Shown one piece after another: positions 9,359 through 17,418 of a stretch of DNA of 64,000 nucleotides (within the stretch, counting starts at the first letter, position 1; every line of letters starts with the position of its first letter). The position numbers were made by a program, and so were the translations under genes. Source of the DNA: an uncultured Clostridia bacterium (lineage in GTDB: Bacteria > Bacillota > Clostridia > TANB77 > CAG-508). The stretch spans positions 1 through 64,000 of the forward strand of contig CAKOUO010000004.1 of the NCBI GenBank assembly GCA_934120645.1. Direction: 5' to 3'. Below the pieces are notes generated by a model. That model saw nothing but the letters and a program-made list of their open reading frames with translations, ran no database searches and had not been told where the DNA came from.

Positions 9359-10294
9359 ATGATACAAGAGATTTATATAATAGATGACGATGAATCTTCA
9401 ATACTAGTATTTAGAGAATTATTTAAACAAGATAAAGAATTTAAATTTATAAGTGTTAAATCAAATCAAATAAATGTAGCATTAAAAAATATACCATCAA
9501 TTATAATAATAAATGAAGATGCAATAGAAGTTGATGTATTAGATCTATGTAAAAAAATAAGAAATGATGAAGATAACAGTATAACACCAATAATTGTTGT
9601 TTCATCTAATTTTGAGAAAGAACACAGAATAGAAATATTGAAAGAATCAGTAGAATATTATATAAAGAAGCCAGTTAATCCACAATATTTATATTATACT
9701 ATAAAAAATTTAAACAGATTACTTTCAATAAATAGAAGAATAAGCCCGCTTACAGGACTACCAGGAAATGTCCAAATACATGCAGAATTAAAAAAGAGAA
9801 TATTAAATGGAGAAGAATTTTCTGTACTATATTTAGATTTGGATAATTTTAAAGCCTATAATGATGTATATGGTTTTTTAAAGGGTGATGAAATTATAAA
9901 ATTTACAGCAGATACAATTGTAAGATGTGTGCATGAATATATACATGATGGAGCTTTTGTAGGCCATATAGGTGGAGATGATTTTATTGCAATATTGCCA
10001 GTGTTAAAAACTGAAAAAATATGTGAAAGTATAATTGCTAATTTTGATGCAAAAGTGACAGACTTTTTTGTTGAAGATGATGTTGAAAAGGGCTATATAG
10101 AAGTTGCTAATAGAAAAGGGATTATAGAACAATTTCCTCTTACATCAATTTCAATAGGTGTTGTTGAAGCAGATAAAAATAGATTTGCAAATATGCTTGA
10201 AATAGGAGAAATAGGAGCTCAGGTTAAACATACTGCAAAATCAGTAATGGGAAGTAGTTATGCTATTGATAGAAGAAAAAATGCTCAAAAATAG
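9359..10294 (+). CDS. Receiver-like domain fused to a GGDEF domain
   Basis: A 311-residue cytosolic two-domain protein. The N-terminal response-regulator fold keeps the acidic pocket (D9-D11) and the conserved Lys (K104 in IKKPVN), but the phospho-acceptor position appears to be Asn52 (PSIIIINED), so it may be a pseudo-receiver. The C-terminal domain begins at PLTGLPG and holds LYLDLDNFKAYND and the signature GGDDF (205-209) in place of GGDEF or GGEEF; no RxxD inhibitory site is visible upstream. Diguanylate cyclase activity (2 GTP to c-di-GMP) is possible but uncertain; it could be a degenerate sensor domain. It follows the Ig-like membrane gene at 23 bases and ends at a terminator. Confidence 0.85.
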   Translation: MIQEIYIIDDDESSILVFRELFKQDKEFKFISVKSNQINVALKNIPSIIIINEDAIEVDVLDLCKKIRNDEDNSITPIIVVSSNFEKEHRIEILKESVEYYIKKPVNPQYLYYTIKNLNRLLSINRRISPLTGLPGNVQIHAELKKRILNGEEFSVLYLDLDNFKAYNDVYGFLKGDEIIKFTADTIVRCVHEYIHDGAFVGHIGGDDFIAILPVLKTEKICESIIANFDAKVTDFFVEDDVEKGYIEVANRKGIIEQFPLTSISIGVVEADKNRFANMLEIGEIGAQVKHTAKSVMGSSYAIDRRKNAQK

Positions 10295-10306
10295 AAATGT
10301 GTTTTT

Positions 10307-10336
10307 AATAAAGTACTTATGTACTTTATTTTTTTG
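10307..10336 (+). terminator. Terminator after the GGDEF gene
   Basis: AATAAAGTAC (10307-10316) pairs with GTACTTTATT (10321-10330), followed by T5. Confidence 0.88.
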
Positions 10337-10402
10337 AAATATAATAAAAATTTTTTGAAAATTACATATAGAAGAATGAATTTATTGGAGGAATACTTGA
10401 AA

Positions 10403-10867
10403 ATGTTAAAAATATATAATTTAGAAGAAAGACAAGAATATATTAAAGAAATTGTAATACTTACTCAAAAAGAATGGGGAAAAAGAAATTTACCTTCAAA
10501 TGAGTATGAAAACAAAATTATAAAGAAAGTAGAACAAATAAAAGGACTATTTAATGATAAAAACTATTGTAAGTTAATATTATTAGATGATAACAATTTA
10601 GTAGGGTTTATATCTATATTCCCAAATGATGGAGAAGAAAGAAAAGATTTATCACCATGGTATGCAACTATGTATGTTAAAGAACAATATAGGGGAAGAG
10701 GATATTCAAAAATATTAAATGATGCAATATTGAAAGAGGCAAGAAAGAGAAAGATAAAAAGATTATATTTGAAAACAGAATTAATAAATTATTATGAAAA
10801 ATTCGGTGCAAAATATATGGAAAACTTGAACGAAAAGGAAAAAATATATTATTTTGATTTAAGTTGA
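10403..10867 (+). CDS. GNAT-family N-acetyltransferase
   Basis: A cytosolic acetyl-CoA-dependent acetyltransferase of about 154 residues; the substrate is unknown. The acetyl-CoA binding loop is clear in VKEQYRGRGYSKIL (the RGxG pattern), preceded by the beta-4 strand WYATMYV and followed by the helix and FGAKYM near the end. An upstream extension to 10319 is open but begins inside the preceding terminator, so it is not the start. GGAGG at 10387-10391 serves either ATG 10403 (11 bases away) or TTG 10397 (5 bases away); both give essentially the same protein. It is a single-gene unit with a terminator on each side. Confidence 0.88.
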   Translation: MLKIYNLEERQEYIKEIVILTQKEWGKRNLPSNEYENKIIKKVEQIKGLFNDKNYCKLILLDDNNLVGFISIFPNDGEERKDLSPWYATMYVKEQYRGRGYSKILNDAILKEARKRKIKRLYLKTELINYYEKFGAKYMENLNEKEKIYYFDLS

Positions 10868-10894
10868 ATGTTGAATATTATTATAAAATATATT

Positions 10895-10928
10895 AAAGAA
10901 AGTAGAAATAAACTACTTTCTTTTTTTA
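10895..10928 (+). terminator. Terminator after the GNAT gene
   Basis: GAAAGTAG (10898-10905) pairs with CTACTTTC (10913-10920), extended by A/T pairs and followed by a T-run. Confidence 0.88.
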
Positions 10929-10999
10929 GCCAAAACTATAGATAATAGTAATAAAAATTATAGATTTGTAATAATGATTAATAAGTAGGGGGGAATGTT

Positions 11000-11719
11000 A
11001 TGTATGTTATAAAAAGAAAAAGAATTTGTTTAATTCTTATAGCATTATTACTAGGAATATTTGCATATTCATATGAAGGAACTAAAATAAATTTAGACGG
11101 AGAAACACAGAGTACAACAGCAACACCAGTTTCCGGAAAAGTAATAGTTATAGATGCTGGGCATGGAGTGCCAGATGAAGGTGCACAAAGTAGTAGAGGT
11201 ACAACAGAAGCAGAAACGAATTTAAAGATAGCATTAAAACTTCAAAATTTATTAGAACAAAGTGGATGCACTGTAATATTAACTCGTTCTGACGAAAATG
11301 CTATATATGACTTAGACAAAAATACATTAAGAGAAAAGAAAGTTTCTGACATTAGAAATAGAGTAAAAATAGGTAATAATTCTTCTGCAGATATATTTGT
11401 TAGTATTCATTTAAATAAAATACCTCAGCAACAATATTGGGGATGGCAATGCTTTTATAATAGTAAAAATGAAAAAAGTGTAACTCTTGCAAAAAAGATT
11501 CAGTCTAATTTAAATGAATCTATTCAAAAAGAAAATAATAGAGTTGCAATGAAACTAGATACGGTTTATATAATGAAACATGTAGAAATTCCAATTTCAA
11601 TAGTTGAATGTGGTTTTTTATCTAATCCTGAAGAAGAACAGCAATTATTAGATGATGAATATCAAAATAAACTTGCGTGGGGGATTTTTAGTGGAATAAT
11701 TGAGTATTTTAATGAATAA
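11000..11719 (+). CDS. cwlD: N-acetylmuramoyl-L-alanine amidase, CwlD-like
   Basis: A secreted zinc amidase (Amidase_3) of 239 residues with an N-terminal membrane or signal segment (residues 9-24). The zinc ligands are visible: His55 in DAGHG, a Glu at 70 or 72 in TEAETN, and His137 in VSIHLN; the catalytic Glu203 sits in VECGFLSNPEE. Length and domain layout match CwlD, which in spore formers strips peptides from cortex muramic acid so that muramic-delta-lactam can form. The next gene is a polysaccharide deacetylase, the enzyme type (PdaA) that acts after CwlD in that pathway. A more general role in wall turnover cannot be excluded. The ribosome site is AGGGGGGAA. Confidence 0.87.
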   Translation: MYVIKRKRICLILIALLLGIFAYSYEGTKINLDGETQSTTATPVSGKVIVIDAGHGVPDEGAQSSRGTTEAETNLKIALKLQNLLEQSGCTVILTRSDENAIYDLDKNTLREKKVSDIRNRVKIGNNSSADIFVSIHLNKIPQQQYWGWQCFYNSKNEKSVTLAKKIQSNLNESIQKENNRVAMKLDTVYIMKHVEIPISIVECGFLSNPEEEQQLLDDEYQNKLAWGIFSGIIEYFNE

Positions 11720-11757
11720 AAATAAATAAATTGAATATATATTTTTAGGGTGATACT

Positions 11758-12532
11758 ATGTTTTTAATTTTTAGCAAAGAAAAAATATATACATATATTG
11801 TTTCAATTATAACAGTTGTATTGTTGTTCTATATCGCAAATAATATTAATATCAATAAAAATCAAGTGGTAGAAACATCAGCAAAAACAGAAAAATTGTT
11901 ACCAATATATAGTGTAAAAACAGAAGAAAAAAAAGTAAGTTTAACAATGAATTGTGCATGGAATGCTGATGATATAGATAAAATACTTGAAGTATTAAAA
12001 AACAATGATGTAAAAATAACATTCTTTATGGTAGGGGATTGGATAGATAAATATCCAGAAGCAGTAAAGAAAATATATGAGGCAGGGCAAGAAATCCGGT
12101 AGCCATAGTGATACACACCCACATGTAAATAATTTAAATTATGATAAAAATATAGAACAGATTGAAAAGAGTAATGACAAAATAGAAAAAATAACAGGAA
12201 ATAGAACAAAATTATATAGACCACCATATGGGGAATATAATAATACAGTTATAAAAGCTGCAAATGATAAAGGATATTTTTCTATACAATGGAATTTAGA
12301 TACATTAGATTATACAGGATTAACAGGAGATAAAATGTGGGCGAGACTAGAAAATAAGCTATCACCAGGTTCTATTATATTAATGCATAACGGAACAGAG
12401 CATACAGCAGATTCATTAGAAATGTTAATAAAAAATATAAAACAAAAAGGTTATGAAATTGTAACTGTTTCTAATTTGATTTATCATGATAATTATGTGA
12501 TTGATAATACAGGAATGCAAATGAGTAAATAA
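11758..12532 (+). CDS. Polysaccharide deacetylase (NodB family), split by a +1 shift at CGG
   Basis: A membrane-anchored or secreted zinc deacetylase, 257 residues when the C at 12097 is skipped. The N-terminal hydrophobic helix is at residues 8-25. The NodB domain shows NCAWNADDID (motif 1 with acidic residues), TFFMVGDWIDKYPE, GSHSDTHPH (motif 2, zinc histidines), RPPYGEYN (motif 3) and ILMHNG (motif 5). In the given sequence the frame ends at TAG 12100-12102, straight after CGG (12097-12099). Reading GGT instead of CGG-T gives EIGSHSDTH, the normal family sequence. It lies 38 bases after cwlD, which suggests joint action on cortex muramic acid as for PdaA. Either a recoded gene or a sequence error; disruptive loss looks unlikely because the rest is intact. 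Confidence 0.85.
12097..12100 (+). other. +1 frameshift site CGGT (deacetylase)
   Basis: Zero frame reads ATC CGG TAG. Skipping one C gives ATC GGT AGC and restores the Gly before the HSxTH zinc motif. The zero-frame stop immediately follows. Confidence 0.8.
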
Positions 12533-12631
12533 AAAGTATAAAATTTATTCAGATGTGTATAATTTTTATATGTCATAATTTATGAATTATAGGAAAAATC
12601 TACATTTTTTTAAAAAAATTAACTTTTTATG

Positions 12632-12660
12632 TAGACAAATCCATAAAAATGATGTATAAT
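12632..12660 (+). promoter_or_regulatory. Probable promoter of the OB-fold gene
   Basis: TAGACA (12632-12637) and a perfect TATAAT (12655-12660) with 17-base spacing. Confidence 0.65.
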
Positions 12661-12710
12661 AAGAATTGTAGTTAATGTGAGAAATGCAAAAGGATAAATA
12701 TACAATTAGG

Positions 12711-12734
12711 TTAACTGTATAAAGATACAGTTAA
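12711..12734 (+). repeat. Perfect inverted repeat in the leader of the OB-fold gene
   Basis: TTAACTGTAT, AAAG, ATACAGTTAA: a 10-base perfect palindrome with a GNRA-unlike four-base loop, 6 bases before GGAGG (12741-12745). It has no T-run, so it is not a terminator. It could be an operator or an mRNA hairpin affecting ribosome access. Confidence 0.7.
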
Positions 12735-12752
12735 AAGAATGGAGGAAAAAAA

Positions 12753-13454
12753 TTGGATACAAATTATTTAGAAAACAACTATTTAACATTAGTTGGAAAA
12801 GTAACAGGAGAAAAGACATTTAGTCATGAAATTTATGGTGAAAGATTCTATGTGTTTAATCTAGAAGTTCCTAGATTAAGTGGTAATGAAGATATTATAC
12901 CAATTACAGTTTCAGAAAGAATTATAACAGATGAAATGATGACACAAGGAAAAACATTATTAGTAAAAGGTCAATTCAGATCTTATAATAGTTATGATAA
13001 TGAAAAAAATAGATTAATATTAACTGTTTTTGCTAAAGATGTTATTGAAGTAGAAGAAAAGCAAGAAGATGAAGAAAATGAAATGGTAAAAAAAGATACT
13101 ATTACAAATGAAGTTGTTTTAATAGGATATATTTGTAAAAAACCTATATATAGACAAACACCATTTGGTAGAGAAATAGCAGATGTATTATTAGCAGTTA
13201 ATAGAGCTTATAATAAATCAGATTATATCCCTACAATAGCATGGGGAAGAAATGCAAGATTTTGCCAAAACTTAGAAGTAGGAACTAAAGTAAAATTAAT
13301 AGGTAGAGTTCAATCTAGAATGTATGAAAAGAAACATGAAGATGGAAGTGTAGAAAATAGAGTTGCTTATGAAGTTTCTATTGGAAGTTTAGAAGTTATT
13401 GATGAAAATGAAAATTCAGAAAATAAAGAAAAAGAAGATCAAGAAGCTGTTTAA
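12753..13454 (+). CDS. Double OB-fold single-stranded-DNA-binding protein
   Basis: A 233-residue cytosolic protein with two successive OB-fold domains of the SSB family. The first (residues 1-105) contains LTLVGKV, FYVFNLEVPR and TLLVKGQFRSY. The second (about 119-220) contains EVVLIGYICKKPIYRQTP, IADVLLAVNRAY, IPTIAWGRNA and VKLIGRVQSR, which is the closer SSB match. It lacks the acidic-Pro-Phe tail of replicative SSB and ends in a charged Glu/Lys tail, so it is probably an accessory or regulatory paralogue. TTG at 12753 is the only start matching GGAGG at 12741-12745. It is a single-gene unit between its own promoter and terminator. Confidence 0.82.
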   Translation: MDTNYLENNYLTLVGKVTGEKTFSHEIYGERFYVFNLEVPRLSGNEDIIPITVSERIITDEMMTQGKTLLVKGQFRSYNSYDNEKNRLILTVFAKDVIEVEEKQEDEENEMVKKDTITNEVVLIGYICKKPIYRQTPFGREIADVLLAVNRAYNKSDYIPTIAWGRNARFCQNLEVGTKVKLIGRVQSRMYEKKHEDGSVENRVAYEVSIGSLEVIDENENSENKEKEDQEAV

Positions 13455-13466
13455 AAATGATTGATA

Positions 13467-13505
13467 AGTGAAGTTGAATTTAATTCAATTTCACTATTTT
13501 TTTTG
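13467..13505 (+). terminator. Terminator after the OB-fold gene
   Basis: AGTGAAGTTGAAT (13467-13479) pairs with ATTCAATTTCACT (13483-13495) with one G-T pair, followed by a T-run. Confidence 0.88.
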
Positions 13506-13576
13506 TCCATAATATAGCTTTTTTAATATTATTTTGATATAATCATAAAAAAGTAAAGGAAGGACGAAGGCAATAG

Positions 13577-15265
13577 ATGATTAAGGAAAAAAATAAAAAT
13601 AAATTAAAAGAAAAAAAGAAATTTGAAGTAAATTTTGGAATATTAGCAGTAATATTAATAGCAATTTTTTGTGTATCATTAACACCAATAACATTCCAAA
13701 ATGATACATATTATACAATAAAAATAGGAGAATATATTAAAAACTTTGGAATAGATATGATGGATCATTTTTCTTGGCATGAGAATTTAAGTTATACATA
13801 TCCACATTGGTTGTATGATTTATGTACTTATTTAATATATTCACAATTTAATTTTAAAGGACTTTATTTAACAACATGTATATTGGCTGCTATTTTAGGT
13901 ATTTCTGTATTTTTTGTTAATTCAAAATTAACAAAGAATAAATCAATATCTTTTATAGTAACAATAGGTACACTTTATATGATGCAAGATTATATAGCAG
14001 CAAGGGCACAATTAGTAACATTTATATTATTTATTTGGACAATATACTTTATTGAGAAATTTTTAGAAAATAAAAAGCCGATATATGGAATATTACTTAT
14101 TGTAATTTCTATACTAATTGCAAATTTACATGTTGCAGTATGGCCATTTTTCTTTGTATTATTCTTACCATATGTTGGAGAATATTTTATTGCAGTATTA
14201 TCAGATTTTATTATTTATAGAAAATTAAAGATATTTAGTTTAAAAGTTAAAATAAAATTTTTATCTAATAAAAACGAAAATAAAGAAAAAGTTGAAAAAC
14301 TAAAAGAAGACCTTAAAACATTAGAAAGTAAAATTTCAAAAGTTAAAATAAAAAGAGAAAAACAAAATCAAAATCCATATAAAATTAAAATTAAAAGAAA
14401 TGATAATGTTAAATGGTTAATTTTAATAATGATAATATGTGCATTAACAGGTCTTTTAACACCAATAGGTGATACACCATATACATATTTGTATAAAACA
14501 ATGCAAGGAAATACAACAAAAAATATAAATGAACATTTACCATTAACACTTGCTAATAATACAGATGTAATTTGTATGTTAATTATATTTTTAGCTATAT
14601 TAATTTTTACAAAAGCAAAACTTAGATTAACAGATTTATTTATGATTTCAGGTTTATGTTATTTAATGTTTGCTACAAGAAGACAAGTTTCCATGTTTTC
14701 ATTAATTTGTTCTGTTATTTTAACAAGATTGATTGTAGAATTAATACAAATTTATACAAAAGATGGATTAAAAGAAGCGGAAAAAACAGCAAGAAATCTA
14801 GCTGTTTCAATACTATTGTCTGTGTTAATGATATTAGTAAGTTATAATAATATAAAACCAAAATTGAAAGATAAATTCATTGATTCTAATTCTTATCCAG
14901 TAGCAGCATGTGATTATATATTAGAAAATATAGATTTAAAAAATGCAAGATTTTATAATGAATATAATTATGGAAGCTATATGATTTTTAGAGGAATTCC
15001 AGTGTTTATAGATTCAAGAGCAGATTTATATGCACCAGAATTTAGTGGAAAGTCAAATGAAGATGTATTTACAGATTTTATAAATACATCAGGAATAGGA
15101 ACTTTTTATGAAGATACATTTGAAAAATATAAAATAACACATATTATTTGTTATAAAAGATCAAAAATGAATATGATTATTACAAAAACAGAAGATTCAC
15201 ATTATAATGAATTATATTCAGATGACAATTTTGTTATATATGAAAGGTTAAATGCAAATGAGTAA
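13577..15265 (+). CDS. Polytopic membrane protein, possible GT-C-type glycosyltransferase
   Basis: A 562-residue integral membrane protein with about ten hydrophobic helices. A lysine-rich, coiled-coil-like cytoplasmic insert (about residues 215-275) separates two membrane blocks, and a soluble C-terminal domain of about 130 residues follows the last helix. The first outer loop holds FQNDTYYTIKIGEYI and an FSWHENLSYTYPHWLYDL segment, which recalls the acidic loop and HWLYD-like region of lipid-linked-sugar glycosyltransferases, but I cannot assign a substrate. Its end overlaps the lspA start (15252), so both are translated from one message. Function is inferred only from topology and one loop. 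Confidence 0.6.
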   Translation: MIKEKNKNKLKEKKKFEVNFGILAVILIAIFCVSLTPITFQNDTYYTIKIGEYIKNFGIDMMDHFSWHENLSYTYPHWLYDLCTYLIYSQFNFKGLYLTTCILAAILGISVFFVNSKLTKNKSISFIVTIGTLYMMQDYIAARAQLVTFILFIWTIYFIEKFLENKKPIYGILLIVISILIANLHVAVWPFFFVLFLPYVGEYFIAVLSDFIIYRKLKIFSLKVKIKFLSNKNENKEKVEKLKEDLKTLESKISKVKIKREKQNQNPYKIKIKRNDNVKWLILIMIICALTGLLTPIGDTPYTYLYKTMQGNTTKNINEHLPLTLANNTDVICMLIIFLAILIFTKAKLRLTDLFMISGLCYLMFATRRQVSMFSLICSVILTRLIVELIQIYTKDGLKEAEKTARNLAVSILLSVLMILVSYNNIKPKLKDKFIDSNSYPVAACDYILENIDLKNARFYNEYNYGSYMIFRGIPVFIDSRADLYAPEFSGKSNEDVFTDFINTSGIGTFYEDTFEKYKITHIICYKRSKMNMIITKTEDSHYNELYSDDNFVIYERLNANE

Positions 15266-15734
15266 AGAAAAAAGAGCTTATACTAAAATAATAATTGCAA
15301 TAATTGTTTTAATTTTAATAGATCAGATTATTAAAGTTGCTGTTATTAATATTGGTGATAAAACACTAATTCCTGAAATATTGAATTTTAATATTTCACG
15401 AAATGTTGGTGGAACATATGGTGTAAGTAGTAATTCTGCAGTAACATATGTGTTTACAAACTTAATTGTTGTTGCTATTGCATTTAAATTTATTACTAGC
15501 CAAAATCAATTTATTGATAAAAAAATAAAAGTCTTTTTAACTTTAGTAATAGCAGGTGGACTTAGCAATTGTATTGATAGAATTTTTAGAGGATATGTAG
15601 TTGAATTTATACAAATAATGAAGTTACCAATATTCAATTTTGCTGATATATGTATATTAATTGGTTGGGTATCAATGGTTGCAATATTTGCTAGTTTTTC
15701 AGCAAAAGAACTAAAAAATAGAAAAAGGAAATGA
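15252..15734 (+). CDS. lspA: Lipoprotein signal peptidase (signal peptidase II)
   Basis: An integral membrane aspartyl protease that removes the signal peptide of prolipoproteins after lipidation of the +1 Cys. The 160-residue length and four hydrophobic helices are typical. Conserved stretches are LIDQIIK, ISRNVGGTYG, GGLSNCIDR (first catalytic Asp) and FNFADICI (second catalytic Asp). The ATG at 15252 overlaps the preceding gene by 14 bases; a second in-frame ATG is at 15258. It forms a transcription unit with the following rluD and rluB-like genes; an lspA-rluD pairing is common in Firmicutes. Confidence 0.95.
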   Translation: MQMSKEKRAYTKIIIAIIVLILIDQIIKVAVINIGDKTLIPEILNFNISRNVGGTYGVSSNSAVTYVFTNLIVVAIAFKFITSQNQFIDKKIKVFLTLVIAGGLSNCIDRIFRGYVVEFIQIMKLPIFNFADICILIGWVSMVAIFASFSAKELKNRKRK

Positions 15735-15738
15735 TAAT

Positions 15739-16656
15739 TTGAAGAAAATAATTGTTAAAGATATAGAAAAAGGAAAGAGAATAGATGCTTTTATAGCAGA
15801 AAAAGTGGACGTTTCAAGAGTTACAGTTCAAAGATTAATTGATGAAGAAAATATATCTGTAAATGGAAAGAAAACAAAGCCATCATATAAAGTACAAGAA
15901 AATGATGTAATAGAAGTTGAGGAAGAAAAGCCAAAAGAAATAGAATTAAAGGCTCAGGAAATACCATTAGAAATATTATATGAGGATGATGATATAATAG
16001 TAGTTAATAAACCAAAGGGAATGGTAGTACATCCTGCTAATGGTAATCCAGACGGAACTCTAGTAAATGCAATTATGGCAATTTGTAAAGATTCTTTATC
16101 AGGTATAGGTGGAGAAATTAGACCAGGGATAGTCCATAGATTGGATAAAGATACATCAGGGGCTTTAATAATAGCTAAAAATGATAAAGCTCATATTAAT
16201 ATGAGTGAACAAATAAAAAATCATGAAGTTGAAAAAACATATATTGCATTAGTAAAAGGAATTGTAAAAGAAAATGAAGCTACAATAAATATGCCAATAG
16301 GAAGAAGTACTAAAGATAGAAAAAAGATGGCGGTTAATAAAAACGGAAAAAATGCTGTTACTCATTTTAAAGTTTTAGAAAGATTTAATAATTATACACT
16401 TTTAGAGGTAAAAATAGAAACAGGAAGAACACATCAAATAAGAGTTCATTTGACTGAAATAGGATATCCTATTGTTGGAGATGGTGTTTATTCAAATGGT
16501 AAAAATGAGTGGGGAATACAAGGACAGTGTTTACATGCAAAATCCTTAAAATTTAAACACCCAATAACAGGAAAAGATTTATTTATAGAGGCACCATTGC
16601 CAGAATATTTTGATAAAATTATTTCAGAATTAAAGGAGAGAAAAACAAAAAATTAA
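15739..16656 (+). CDS. rluD: 23S rRNA pseudouridine synthase, RluD family
   Basis: It converts specific uridines of large-subunit rRNA to pseudouridine. The 305-residue product has an N-terminal S4 RNA-binding domain (residues of about 14-75, RIDAFIAEKVDVSRVTVQRLI) and a catalytic domain with HRLDKDTSGALIIAKN, which holds the nucleophilic Asp, and the later ETGRTHQIRVHL typical of the RluA/RluD group. TTG at 15739 is the start used here, 4 bases after lspA. The stop codon overlaps the ATG of the next synthase by one base, which indicates translational coupling. Confidence 0.94.
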   Translation: MKKIIVKDIEKGKRIDAFIAEKVDVSRVTVQRLIDEENISVNGKKTKPSYKVQENDVIEVEEEKPKEIELKAQEIPLEILYEDDDIIVVNKPKGMVVHPANGNPDGTLVNAIMAICKDSLSGIGGEIRPGIVHRLDKDTSGALIIAKNDKAHINMSEQIKNHEVEKTYIALVKGIVKENEATINMPIGRSTKDRKKMAVNKNGKNAVTHFKVLERFNNYTLLEVKIETGRTHQIRVHLTEIGYPIVGDGVYSNGKNEWGIQGQCLHAKSLKFKHPITGKDLFIEAPLPEYFDKIISELKERKTKN

Positions 16657-17387
16657 TGGAAGATAATAAGATAAGATTACAAAAATACTTAGCAAATAGC
16701 GGAGTTGCTTCAAGGAGAAAATGTGAAGAGTTAATTTTAGAAGGAAAAGTAAGTGTTAATGACAAAGTGGTAACAGAACTTGGAACTAAAATAGAACCAG
16801 GTGTGGATAAAGTTACATTTTGTGGAAAAGTCGTAAAGAATAATGAAGAAAATGTTTATATTTTACTAAATAAACCAATAGGATATGTTACAACAGCAAA
16901 GGACCAATTTGATAGAGATACAGTTCTAGATTTAGTAAAAGTAAATAAAAGAATTGTACCAGTAGGAAGACTTGATATGTATACATCAGGTGCACTAATA
17001 TTAACAAATGATGGAGAATTTGTGTATAAAGTTACTCATCCTAAACATGAAATTACAAAAACATATACGGTTACATTAAAAGGAATAATTAGTAATGAGG
17101 CCGTAGAAAATTTAAAAAAAGGTGTAAAAATTGAAGATTATGTAACAAGACCTGCAAAAGTAAAAATCCTTAAGACAGATGAAGAAAAAAATATATCAAG
17201 ATTAGAAATAACTATACATGAAGGAAAAAATAGACAAGTTAGAAAAATGTGTGAGGCAGTAGGAAGTAAAGTTCTTGCTTTACATAGAAGCAAAATTGGA
17301 AATCTTGGAGTAAAAGATTTAAAAATTGGAAATTGGAGATATTTAAAAGATGAAGAAGTTAAATCCATTTTAAATCAATGTCATTAA
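16656..17387 (+). CDS. rluB: rRNA pseudouridine synthase, RsuA/RluB family
   Basis: A 243-residue S4-domain pseudouridine synthase of the second major family. The S4 domain is at residues 6-60 (LQKYLANSGVASRRKCEEL). The catalytic motif GRLDMYTSGALILTNDG contains the nucleophilic Asp, and the family signature EGKNRQVRKMCEAVG lies near the C-terminus. RluB (23S) rather than RsuA (16S) is the usual assignment in Firmicutes, but the exact target is not readable. Its ATG shares an A with the rluD TAA stop codon. Confidence 0.92.
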   Translation: MEDNKIRLQKYLANSGVASRRKCEELILEGKVSVNDKVVTELGTKIEPGVDKVTFCGKVVKNNEENVYILLNKPIGYVTTAKDQFDRDTVLDLVKVNKRIVPVGRLDMYTSGALILTNDGEFVYKVTHPKHEITKTYTVTLKGIISNEAVENLKKGVKIEDYVTRPAKVKILKTDEEKNISRLEITIHEGKNRQVRKMCEAVGSKVLALHRSKIGNLGVKDLKIGNWRYLKDEEVKSILNQCH

Positions 17388-17418
17388 TTATATAAAAAAC
17401 AAAAGAAAGAGGATTACT

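Noticed and set aside
10319..10402. N-terminal extension of the GNAT protein
   Set aside because: It begins in the terminator of the previous gene, and the ribosome site lies further down.
12061..12110. Ordinary pseudogene or random sequencing error as the explanation of each broken gene taken singly
   Set aside because: Plausible for one site, but all six sites share the inserted C before GGA or GGT, and no break with another signature was found. A systematic artefact remains possible and is stated in the finding.
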